Part shown: piece after piece, positions 18,994 through 27,527 of the stretch
How positions within the stretch are numbered: the stretch's first letter is position 1
Layout of the letters: each line of letters begins with the position of its first letter
From: Lysinibacillus mangiferihumi
Lineage (GTDB): Bacteria > Bacillota > Bacilli > Bacillales_A > Planococcaceae
Direction of reading: 5' to 3'
DNA: 64,000 bases
Assembly: GCF_003049665.1 (NCBI RefSeq)
Contig: NZ_PYWM01000011.1
Span: 62,001-126,000, forward strand
The notes under the pieces: generated by a model
The model's input: only the letters and a program-made list of their open reading frames with translations
Database searches by the model: none
Told to the model about the DNA's origin: nothing
Program-made: the position numbers and the translations under genes

Positions 18994-19012
18994 GGAGGGA
19001 TGTGTTGCTGCC

Positions 19013-19136
19013 TTCACTATTAAAATCCGCTCCGATTTTGCGGGCACTGTGTAAGACGTAACTTTCCTAAAGAGGGTGGTTTCGTCTTACATCTTGTGCT
19101 ATTTTCGCAAGCGTCTAAGCGGGTTTTTATAGTGAA
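19013..19136. terminator. long bidirectional structured terminator between csbA and azlD
   Basis: TTCACTATTAAAATCCGCT at the left end pairs with AGCGGGTTTTTATAGTGAA at the right, with an inner stem GTAAGACG/CGTCTTAC. It separates convergent genes and may terminate both. It shares its large multi-arm form with the element at 9562-9670. Confidence 0.65.
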
Positions 19137-19148
19137 AAGGCAAACATT

Positions 19149-19475
19149 TTACATGAAGAATCTGACGGAGGCCATGATAATAACACCTGCTACAACTGTA
19201 ATCGATAAGCTTTTTGTGACAAGTGCAATGATAAGGGTAGGCACAAATGTAATAAAGACAGGCCAATCCAATGTAACGAAATTTTTACTTTCAGTATCCA
19301 ATAAATTTTCAATAACAAGCGCACTGAGAATACAAACAGGAATGAAGCTTAGCCATTTTAAAACAACATCTGGTAGTTTCACACTACGTACGAACATAAA
19401 TGGAATAATGCGTGGTAACCAAGTCACTAGTGCACAACCAATGATTAGCCACACCATCGAAGCTGTTGTCGTCAT
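19149..19475 (-). CDS. azlD: AzlD family branched-chain amino acid export subunit
   Basis: 108 residues with three or four membrane helices; the N-terminal region contains CALVTWLPRIIPFMFV, typical of AzlD small subunits. AzlC and AzlD together form an exporter for branched-chain amino acids and analogues. Its ATG overlaps the azlC stop by four bases, so they are coupled. No regulatory domain. Confidence 0.85.
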   Translation of the reverse strand: MTTTASMVWLIIGCALVTWLPRIIPFMFVRSVKLPDVVLKWLSFIPVCILSALVIENLLDTESKNFVTLDWPVFITFVPTLIIALVTKSLSITVVAGVIIMASVRFFM

Positions 19476-20203
19476 TTGTCTGTCACCACCCCAATCGTTG
19501 CGACGATAACAGTGGCAAGAAGCACTGCTAGATGCGAAGGAACGACGTATGATAAGCCATACATCATGACAACCATATAGCCAATTAACATCAGGTAATG
19601 CATAATTTTATGTTTGCCCACGCTACCAAGTTGTAGCACAAGTAGAGCAATAAACATGGCAATTAGTGCAAAGTCTAAGCCCCACTTTTCAGGATTAGCC
19701 ACCCATTGTCCTAGAAAGGCACCTGCAATACAAGATAAAATCCAAAATGCATACGCTGTTATATTTAGACCATCCATCCAACGACCATATAATTTACCGT
19801 TTTGCATTTGTTTGGTTACGGCCACACCAAACGTTTCGTCTGTTAATAATGTACCGAATCCAACATTCCGAAGCATCGAATAGCGCGTAAAATGTGGAGC
19901 TAATGTTAAACTCATTAATAAGTGACGTAGATTTACGACAAAAATGGTTACAATGATAGCAGAGGTAGGACTGCTTGTTAACAAGAGTGCACAAAAAATA
20001 AATTGTGCAGAGCCTGCATAAACGAGTATTGTTAGTAATGCAATTTCTACTAAAGATAGGCCAGAAGCGGAACCTACAACCCCGAATGCCAGTCCTATAC
20101 TAATATAACCGAGTAAAGTAGGTACACAATCTTTAACTCCTTGTATAAAGCTATCTTCGGAAGCAGTTGTTGGTTCATTATGAAGATCTGTTGTGCTTGT
20201 CAT
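19472..20203 (-). CDS. azlC: AzlC family branched-chain amino acid exporter
   Basis: 243 residues with a soluble N-terminal stretch and about six membrane helices. Diagnostic segments are GVKDCVPTLLGYISIGLAFG, GSAQFIFCALLL and NLRHLLMSLTLAPH. It starts at 20203, behind GAAAGGATG, and is divergent from the XRE-cupin regulator at 20329 across a 125-bp shared control region. That arrangement suggests the regulator controls the exporter. Confidence 0.9.
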   Translation of the reverse strand: MTSTTDLHNEPTTASEDSFIQGVKDCVPTLLGYISIGLAFGVVGSASGLSLVEIALLTILVYAGSAQFIFCALLLTSSPTSAIIVTIFVVNLRHLLMSLTLAPHFTRYSMLRNVGFGTLLTDETFGVAVTKQMQNGKLYGRWMDGLNITAYAFWILSCIAGAFLGQWVANPEKWGLDFALIAMFIALLVLQLGSVGKHKIMHYLMLIGYMVVMMYGLSYVVPSHLAVLLATVIVATIGVVTDK

Positions 20204-20328
20204 AAAAAGGTCATCCTTTCAAAAAAGTTTCCATGTATACTTAAAATAGAATAGTTAGAACATTCACACATGTTTATTAAAGTATACATATGTCTGATAA
20301 AATAAACAACAGGAAATGGTGAGTCGTA

Positions 20329-20880
20329 ATGGAACAAATGAGTCGAAATTTAGCTTTCCAATTAAAGAAAATACGGCAACAACGCAGTGTAAGTTTAGAT
20401 GATGTAGCGAAAGCAACGGGGGTTAGTAAGGCACAGCTTGCCCAAATTGAAAAAGGTGAAGCAAATCCTACTGTTTCAACGATTTGGAAAATAGCCGCAG
20501 GTTTACGCATCTCTTTTTCATCACTTTTACAGCCGCCGATTGCCCATTTTATGAAATTTAGCAGTAAAAATGCACCACATGTCGATGAAGACGAAGGGCG
20601 TTATCGGGTCTATTCCATTATTCCTTATGATCCTGAACGAGGTTGGGAATTTTATAAAGTGGAAATGGAGCCTGGTGCAAGGAGTAGGAGTGAAGCCCAT
20701 ACAGAAGGGGTAGAAGAAACGGTAACAGTGATTCATGGACAAGCTGTTATTTCGGCTGGGGTTATGCATGAAACGATAACCGAAGGGGAAACATTGGTAT
20801 TTTCGGGACATCAAGCACATGAATATCAAAATATATCAGAAGAACTTACGGTTTTACATGTAATCTTGCAATATAAATAG
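20329..20880 (+). CDS. XRE-family regulator with C-terminal cupin domain
   Basis: 183 residues. The N-terminal helix-turn-helix spans residues 7-60 (VSLDDVAKATGVSKAQLAQIE). The C-terminal cupin (about 105-180: METSGAR-type turn EPGARSRSEAHTEGVEE, SGHQAHEYQN) usually binds a small ligand or metal. Such proteins commonly control adjacent transporter genes; divergence from azlCD supports that here, by inference. The next gene starts 11 bp downstream and is probably cotranscribed. Confidence 0.85.
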   Translation: MEQMSRNLAFQLKKIRQQRSVSLDDVAKATGVSKAQLAQIEKGEANPTVSTIWKIAAGLRISFSSLLQPPIAHFMKFSSKNAPHVDEDEGRYRVYSIIPYDPERGWEFYKVEMEPGARSRSEAHTEGVEETVTVIHGQAVISAGVMHETITEGETLVFSGHQAHEYQNISEELTVLHVILQYK

Positions 20881-20891
20881 AGGTGGCACTA

Positions 20892-21515
20892 GTGAATGAA
20901 TGGTTTACTGTAGAAAATATGGAACATATTGCGGCACAATATCGAACACTTGGACCAATAATGGGGATATTACTACCCTTTTTAGAAGCGTTTTTACCTT
21001 TTTTACCATTGGTTGTGTTCGTCGTGGCGAATGCGAGTGCATTTGGGTTATGGATAGGGTTTTTGTTATCGTGGTTAGGTTCAGTAGCTGGTTCATATGC
21101 TGTTTTTTTGCTTGTCCGTCACTTTGGAAAGCATCCGAAGCTCCGTTTTGTAACAGGTAGTAAAAAGGTACAAAAGTTTATTAAATGGGTGGATATGAAT
21201 GGTATTAGCCCATTGTTTGTCTTACTATGCTTTCCGTTTACGCCTTCTGTAATCGTGAATATAGTAGCGGGCTTATCACATATTCATAAAAAATACTATC
21301 TAATTGTTTTATTAGCCGGAAAATTCGTCATGATTTTTGGTATGAGTGTATTGGGCTATGATTTAAAATCGCTTATCACGAGTCCGGTAAGACTAATTAG
21401 TGCGGGAGTAGCTATCGTCTTACTATGGTGGATTGGCAAGCTAATGGAGAAGCGATTGAATGCTCGTGTAGAAAGAGATTTGAAACGTGTGCGAAAAATG
21501 ACGAAAAATGAATAA
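20892..21515 (+). CDS. TVP38/TMEM64 family membrane protein (YhjE-like)
   Basis: 207 residues with about five helices and the VTT/DedA signature: LPLVVFVVANASAFGLWIGF, then GSVAGSYAVFLLVRHFG and FPFTPSVIVNIVAGLS. Members act as lipid scramblases or envelope-homeostasis proteins; the precise role here is unknown. GTG 20892 with AGAGGTGG upstream gives the same length as B. subtilis YhjE, which also lies just upstream of addB. An earlier in-frame GTG at 20883 is less well placed. Confidence 0.8.
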   Translation: MNEWFTVENMEHIAAQYRTLGPIMGILLPFLEAFLPFLPLVVFVVANASAFGLWIGFLLSWLGSVAGSYAVFLLVRHFGKHPKLRFVTGSKKVQKFIKWVDMNGISPLFVLLCFPFTPSVIVNIVAGLSHIHKKYYLIVLLAGKFVMIFGMSVLGYDLKSLITSPVRLISAGVAIVLLWWIGKLMEKRLNARVERDLKRVRKMTKNE

Positions 21516-21684
21516 TCTTCTAGGCTGAATCTGCACATGCGGTCCCTTGTATCATGTAAAATGGTAGGAGGGTCTTTTTATTTCATTTCTTTAGTCGTTT
21601 TATATTGGCGATTACTAGGGGAAACGCTCACTGCAAGTTTCTGAAGCTAGAATTTAATTTTTTAATGAAAAGGGGGAAGCGTGA

Positions 21685-24600
21685 ATGACATTACGAATTG
21701 TATCAGGACGTGCAGGTACCGGAAAATCGGCTTATATTCATAGAGAAATAGTCGAACAATTAAATACCGATCCATTAGGTCACCCTATTTTTATCATTGT
21801 CCCTGACCAAATGTCTTATTCAACTGAATATGAACTGACAAATAGACATGGCTTGCACGGGCTCATACGTGCACAAGTGATGACGTTTAAACGCTTAGCT
21901 TGGCTTGTACTTCAAGAAACAGGGGGTATTGCTCGCCAAGAAGTAAATGGCTATGGTTATCGAATGCTTATTCGAAAATTGCTAGAAGAGCAGAAGAGTG
22001 ATTTTTCGTTATTTCGACAAGCAGCTGGTAAGCGTGGCTTTACAGAGGAAATTGAAACGTTGTTACGCGAATTTAGCCGTTATAGCGTGAACAGTTCGGT
22101 TTTAGGTGATGTAACTGCTTCTTTAAAGGCGATTGATGCACCTCATACACTACAGGCGAAAATCAATGATTTATACATTGTTTTACAAGCATTAGAAGCT
22201 CGGCTCGGTACAACTTATGTCGATAGTGAAGGCTATTACCCGATTTTAACCGAGCACTTAAAATTTTCTGAGACGATGAAACAGGCAACAATTTATATAG
22301 ATGGCTTTACTGCCTTTACTGTAAGAGAGCTAGAGCTTGTAAAAGAATTACTAAAGGTGACGAAGCAAGTAACGGTTGTACTACCGTATGATCATATGGA
22401 AGAAGCCAAGGATGAGCAGGCATTATTCAATGAAGCGGCCACTACAAGTCAACGCTTGCATGATATAGCATATGACAATGGCATTGAAGTCGAAGCACCG
22501 TTGCATTTTATCAAAACCCATCGATTTCAGTCAAAAGACTTACAGCATGTAGAAGCAACATTTGCGGATATAGTGCCCCAAACAGAAAAATCCACAGGTG
22601 ATGTGAAAGTTTTTGAAGCCTCAAATCGTCGGGCTGAAATCCATGCCATTGCCCGGGAAATAACGAAGCTGACTAGGCAGGAGGGCTATCGTTACCAAGA
22701 TATAGTGTTGCTGTATAGACAAGCAGATGTATACGATCCACTAATTTCAACAATTTTCCAGCAATACGACATTCCTATTTTTGTGAATACAAAAAAAACG
22801 ATGCTTCACCACCCGTTAATTGAATTTAGTCGATCTGCATTGGAAGTTGTTATTTCAAATTGGAAATATGAACCGCTTTTCAGAAGTGTGAAAACTGATT
22901 TATTTTTCCCGTTACATGCTGAAAACAGTGTTTGGCGTGAACGGGCCGACCGTCTAGAAAATTACTGTTTAGCGCAAGGAATTTACGGAGAGCGTTGGTT
23001 TGACGAAGCTCGTTGGTTTTATAAGAAATATCGGGGGCTTGAATTCCATTCTCGTGTGCAAACAGACGAAGAACGTGCGATGCAGACAGAAATTGAGGCC
23101 ATTCGCGACGAAATTCGCACACCATTAAAAGCGTTACAGGACAAGCTTATACTGGCCAAAACGGGTAGAGATGTGGCAACAGCGTTATTTGAGCTAGTAG
23201 AAGAAGTGCAAGTATATGACAAGCTTCAAATCATGAAAGATCGTGAATTGGATAGAGGAGAGGCGTTAGCCGCAAGTGAGCATGATCAAGCGTGGAAAGA
23301 ATGGATCGCCGTACTCGATCAGTTTGTTTACATGTTTGGTGAGCAAGAAATGTCGGTACAGGAAGCGGCAAAGATTTTAGATGAAGGTTTTGATACATTA
23401 GAATTCGCTCGTATTCCTCCAACTTTAGATGAAGTGATGGTGGCAACGGTCGATTTAGCGCGCCTATCGCACATAAAAGTTGCCTTTGTTCTAGGAATGA
23501 ACGATGGCGTCTATCCTACACGTCTGGATTATGAAGGTCTTTTGTCTGATGTAGAACGTGAATGGTTTACGCATATTGGCTATGAATTAGCACCGACATC
23601 TAAAAATCGGCTATTACAGGAAAACTATTTATTGTATCGTGCCATAACTACACCATCTGACAAGCTCTATTTGACTTATCCGACGGCAGATGAAGAGGGG
23701 AAAGCTTTAATATCCTCGTTATATATAAAGAAAATTATAGGAAATGAAAAAACGGCAGGTCTTTTAAGTGGGGTAAACGTCGAGCGTGTTGTCATTGATC
23801 CGATAGAATTACTTGATGATAATGTATTGCCTTATATTCGCCATCCTCGTACAGCGTTAGCTCATTTAATGCTGCAATTAAGGCAAGCGGAGCATAGTCG
23901 TGAACTTGCACCAGAATGGGTTGCTTTACAAAAATATTATGAACAAGATCCATACTGGGCATTAATTTTACGTCGCCTGATGCATCCAATGACACATAAA
24001 AATGAGGCAGAACCGCTAGAAGGTTATATTACACAAGAATTATATGGTCGCAAGCTCACTTCAAGTGTGTCACGTATAGAAAAATACTTCCGTTGTCCGT
24101 TTTCTCACTTCACGACGTATGGGCTTCGTTTAGAGGAACGAGCAGAATATCGTTTAGAGACATTTGCAATGGGTGATTTGTTCCATGAAGCATTGAAATG
24201 GATTACCGAAGAGACGCACCGTTTACAACTGTCGTGGATTCGTTTATCAAAACAGCAAATTCAACAACTTGCACGACAGGCAGTAGAGCAAATTGTGCCC
24301 GTTTTCTCTCACCAAATTTTATTATCTAGTGCACGTTATCGTTATATTCAACGTAAGCTGATTCGCATTGTAGAGCGCACGATGATGGCACTGACACAGC
24401 ATGCCAATGTGTCACACTTTAAACCAATTGCTATTGAAGCATCATTCGGACCAGGGCAGCATGAACAGCTACCGCCATTGGAAATTGATTTGCAAGGTGG
24501 CAAAAAAATGTACATGCGCGGTCGTATTGACCGTGTGGATAGTGCATCGATTGATGATCGCTCGTATTTACGAATAGTCGATTATAAATCGTCTGCTCGT

Positions 24601-25194
24601 GACTTAGATTTAAATGAAGTGTATCATGGCCTATCATTGCAGGTGCTAACATATTTAGATGTAGCGATGGAGAATGCATCCTATTGGTTATCTGGCGATG
24701 CAGAGCCTGCTGGTGTGCTTTATGTCCATGTCCATAATCCGATGTTAAAACTGGATAAGGACTTGAGTGACAGTGAGATTGAAGAAGATCGCTTAAAGCA
24801 ATACAAAATGAAGGGACTTTTAACTGAAAATCCTGAGGCTATTTACTCGATGGATGAGCAGCTAGAGGAAGCGAGCGGGCATTCGCAAATTATTCCAGTT
24901 TATATGAAAAAGGATGGTACCCCTTCTGAATCACAATCACGCATCGTGCCCGTTAATGATATGAAAAATCTCCAGCATTTTGTCCGCCGTAAGCATCAAG
25001 AGGCTGGCAACGGCATTTTAGCAGGGGATACGGCTATAAGCCCTTATAAGCTAAAAGCAAAAACAGCGTGTGATTACTGTCAATTTGCAGCAGTATGCCA
25101 ATTTGACCCATCTGATGGCAAACAAAGTTATCGTCAGCTACAGCAAGTAAAGCCAGTAGAAGTTGTCGAAAAAATTCGCAAGGAGATGAACTAA
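21685..25194 (+). CDS. addB: ATP-dependent helicase/nuclease subunit B (AddB)
   Basis: Chi-recognising and nuclease subunit of AddAB, which processes double-strand breaks for RecA. Walker A GRAGTGKS lies at residues 8-15. The C-terminal RecB-type nuclease shows GRIDRVD...LRIVDYKSS. The iron-sulfur cluster cysteines are visible as YFRCPF and the terminal CDYCQFAAVC. The length of 1169 matches the family (1166). ATG 21685 follows AAAAGGGGGAAGC. The gene ends 1 bp before the addA ATG, so the two are coupled. Confidence 0.96.
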   Translation: MTLRIVSGRAGTGKSAYIHREIVEQLNTDPLGHPIFIIVPDQMSYSTEYELTNRHGLHGLIRAQVMTFKRLAWLVLQETGGIARQEVNGYGYRMLIRKLLEEQKSDFSLFRQAAGKRGFTEEIETLLREFSRYSVNSSVLGDVTASLKAIDAPHTLQAKINDLYIVLQALEARLGTTYVDSEGYYPILTEHLKFSETMKQATIYIDGFTAFTVRELELVKELLKVTKQVTVVLPYDHMEEAKDEQALFNEAATTSQRLHDIAYDNGIEVEAPLHFIKTHRFQSKDLQHVEATFADIVPQTEKSTGDVKVFEASNRRAEIHAIAREITKLTRQEGYRYQDIVLLYRQADVYDPLISTIFQQYDIPIFVNTKKTMLHHPLIEFSRSALEVVISNWKYEPLFRSVKTDLFFPLHAENSVWRERADRLENYCLAQGIYGERWFDEARWFYKKYRGLEFHSRVQTDEERAMQTEIEAIRDEIRTPLKALQDKLILAKTGRDVATALFELVEEVQVYDKLQIMKDRELDRGEALAASEHDQAWKEWIAVLDQFVYMFGEQEMSVQEAAKILDEGFDTLEFARIPPTLDEVMVATVDLARLSHIKVAFVLGMNDGVYPTRLDYEGLLSDVEREWFTHIGYELAPTSKNRLLQENYLLYRAITTPSDKLYLTYPTADEEGKALISSLYIKKIIGNEKTAGLLSGVNVERVVIDPIELLDDNVLPYIRHPRTALAHLMLQLRQAEHSRELAPEWVALQKYYEQDPYWALILRRLMHPMTHKNEAEPLEGYITQELYGRKLTSSVSRIEKYFRCPFSHFTTYGLRLEERAEYRLETFAMGDLFHEALKWITEETHRLQLSWIRLSKQQIQQLARQAVEQIVPVFSHQILLSSARYRYIQRKLIRIVERTMMALTQHANVSHFKPIAIEASFGPGQHEQLPPLEIDLQGGKKMYMRGRIDRVDSASIDDRSYLRIVDYKSSARDLDLNEVYHGLSLQVLTYLDVAMENASYWLSGDAEPAGVLYVHVHNPMLKLDKDLSDSEIEEDRLKQYKMKGLLTENPEAIYSMDEQLEEASGHSQIIPVYMKKDGTPSESQSRIVPVNDMKNLQHFVRRKHQEAGNGILAGDTAISPYKLKAKTACDYCQFAAVCQFDPSDGKQSYRQLQQVKPVEVVEKIRKEMN

Positions 25195-25195
25195 C

Positions 25196-26456
25196 ATGAT
25201 GCAGCAAATACCTGTCAAGCCAGCGAATGTCACTTGGACTGATGATCAGTGGAAAGCGATTTATGCAAGTGGGCAAGATACGCTTGTTTCAGCAGCTGCA
25301 GGCTCTGGTAAAACGGCGGTCCTGATTAATCGCATGATTGAAAAGGTTGTGGCAACAGAAAATCCAATGAATGTGGATGAACTTCTTGTCGTAACGTTTA
25401 CGAATGCTTCCGCAGCTGAAATGCGTCATCGTATGGCAGAGGCGCTTGAAAAAGCAATTGCAGCAAATCCGACGTCGAGCCATTTGCGACGTCAGTTAAG
25501 CCTAGTCAATAAAGCGCAAATTTCGACATTGCATTCCTTTTGTTTAGCGATTGTTAAGCAGTATGCTTATTTGCTCGATATAGACCCAGGTTTCCGAATT
25601 GCTAATGAGGCAGAAATCGCCTTGCTCCGAGATGATATATTAGCTGACGTGCTAGAATCTGCCTATGATACAGATGACGAAGCGCGAATTCATGCAATCT
25701 ATCAACTTGTCGATAGTTTTACATCAGATCGTGATGATCAAGCGATTGAAACATTAATAAGTAAGCTTTATGATACGTCGCGTGTCCATGCTGAACCACA
25801 AAAATGGTTAACGAGCTTACCAGAAACCTATCAGCTAGCGGACGATGTGACAATAGACGATTTAGATTTATCTAAATATGTGAAGTTAACTGTAAAACAT
25901 AGCCTTGAAGAAGCATTCGTTCTTATTTCTGAAATGCGTGCGATAACGCTTCAGCCAGATGGACCGGCTCCATATGCTGAAACCGCTGAAATTGATTTTG
26001 CAATGATTCAGGAAGGGATTCGTATCAGTCAAGAGGGCACATGGCAACAGCTATTTGATTATTTTTCAACAGTCAAGTGGTCGACATTAAAACGGGTATC
26101 CAAGGATGCTTTAGTCGATGTGGAGCTTCAAGAGCTAGCGAAGAAAAAGCGTGAGGCTGCTAAAAAAATAATGAATAAGTTGAAAGATACTTATTTTGTT
26201 CGTACACCTGCACGTTTGCTGGAAGAAATTAGATTGATGGCGCCAACGATTGCAACATTAGTTGACTTGACGTCTATTTTTAGCCAGCAATTCCGTCTTG
26301 CCAAATTAGAGCGAGGTATTATCGATTTCTCCGACTTAGAGCATTATGCCCTGCAAATCTTAACGGAAGAGGTAGAGGGAGAATTACAACCATCGCCTGT
26401 TGCGTTCGATTTACAAAGACGTTTTAAAGAAGTGCTGGTGGATGAATACCAAGATA
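25196..26456 (+). CDS. addA: AddA helicase/nuclease, 5' exon (residues 1-420)
   Basis: UvrD-type helicase subunit of AddAB. This exon carries the Q-motif region, Walker A AAAGSGKTAVLINR (residues about 35-48), motif Ia VVTFTNASAAEM and the first half of motif II, VDEYQD at 415-420. The coding frame is broken one base into codon 421 by a group II intron; reading on gives five foreign residues and a stop at 26473. Joined to the 3' exon at 27528 the protein is 1,237 residues, against 1,232 in B. subtilis, and the junction reads DEYQD-T-NMLQETILQL. The ATG at 25196 is 1 bp after addB. Confidence 0.95.
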
Positions 26457-27130
26457 GTGCGACACGTTGCTAATTGAAAAGATTAGCCACTAGCATCATT
26501 TCGCTAGGAGAACTAAGAAATCAGATGAGTCTAATGATGAGGTAACGCTCTGAAAGGCTCGACCTAATCCTCCGAATAGCATTGTCGCGTGCAATCGTGA
26601 TGATGTTATAAGCTCGGTGAAGTCAGTTGAACATCCTCCTAATCGAAAGAAGGAAAGCGGGATAGAGGTACTCTGTGGGATGGATAGACTGGGGTTCTAT
26701 AAAAATACTCATGGTTAGAATGTAGGGAACAAAACTTCCTACTGACGAAATTCCGAATGTACGGCTCTAGAGGTATAGGTATTCGAAAGGGTACACCAAC
26801 TTATTGTTGGGTTAGTGAGGTGGAGTAAAATTTGTCTTTATGAAACACCTTATAGTGTTACAGGCACTATCCAGCTAACAGGGTTAGAGGAATGACCTAA
26901 AAGTATTATATGTACAGATATGATTTCTTGGAACGTGGTAAGCTGGCTACGTGGAGAGATTGCACTCGTTGAAGCGGTATGAGGGAAAGCGTCTATAGTA
27001 TAACCTCATTTTAAGCACAGTGAAAGTGATGGCACAGTACCAGTGAAGCCGTGATAATAAGCGGTTGAGGGATAGCCATTAGTCAATTTATGAATAACTA
27101 AAACATTACTTTATACTATCAGGTTCTCGT

Positions 27131-27427
27131 ATGACTAAAAGAAATGCAATCGCCAAAAGAAGTACTAAAGTGGTGAGAGTATTGACTGAAACAGCAAACA
27201 AGAAAGTTTTAAAACGACAGTCCTTACGAAACAATGAATTACGACATGAAACTAACCTTAGATGACCTTTACAAAGCAAGTCAAATGAACAAACGCTTTA
27301 AAAATCTGTATGAATTGATTATTCGTAGAGAAAATATTATACCTTCAAATGTTAGAGTTAACAAAACAAAGTTTGGACAAAGTAAATAAACTTCGTGTTA
27401 AAGCTGGAAATAAAGTATTAGTTTAAA
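27131..27427 (+). pseudogene. decayed intron-encoded maturase/reverse transcriptase
   Basis: Three overlapping frame pieces inside the presumed domain IV. 27131-27265 encodes a 44-residue Lys/Arg-rich start (MTKRNAIAKRSTKVVRVL). 27246-27389 contains LDDLYKASQMNKRFKNLYEL and IIRRENI, resembling the N-terminal leader of LtrA-type proteins just before the reverse transcriptase domain. A third frame ends LDKVNKLRVKAGNKVLV and a stop at 27426. The catalytic YADD region and the maturase domain are absent. Assignment is by resemblance plus position. Confidence 0.65.
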
Positions 27428-27443
27428 GATTCATAATTGATGG

Positions 27444-27527
27444 AACGCCGTATGAGGGGAAACCCTCACGTACGGTGTGAATGGGGGGAAAAGCTGGAGA
27501 TGATTTCAAAGGCTTACCTATCCATAT
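27444..27527 (+). ncRNA. group II intron domains V and VI
   Basis: Domain V is a 34-nt hairpin with a GAAA tetraloop and a two-base bulge; the triad position reads CGC rather than the commoner AGC. Domain VI pairs ATGGG/GGG with CC/TAT/CCAT and leaves A27520 bulged as the expected branch point. Confidence 0.88.

Larger units (their letters stand above)
26457..27527 (+). mobile_element. group II intron interrupting addA
   Basis: Seen directly: the 5' end GTGCGAC; a domain V hairpin (about 27444-27478: GCCGTA arm, TGAGGG-GAAA-CCCTCA, two-base bulge, TACGGT arm); a domain VI helix 27481-27527 with an unpaired A at 27520, eight bases from the 3' end and flanked by G.U pairs; and the 3' end AT. 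Excision restores AddA exactly. The bases before the site (GAATAC and CAAGATA) suit IBS2 and IBS1. GTATTC at 26779-26784 and TTTCTTG at 26924-26930 are possible partners, the second with one mismatch and neither shown by folding. Length 1,071 nt, shorter than full introns (2-3 kb) because the maturase gene is mostly deleted. Confidence 0.93.

Noticed and set aside
27437-27527. Apparent start codon and N-terminus of a separate AddA protein
   Set aside because: These codons are intron domains V and VI; no ribosome site, and the residues do not match AddA until the exon begins at 27528.
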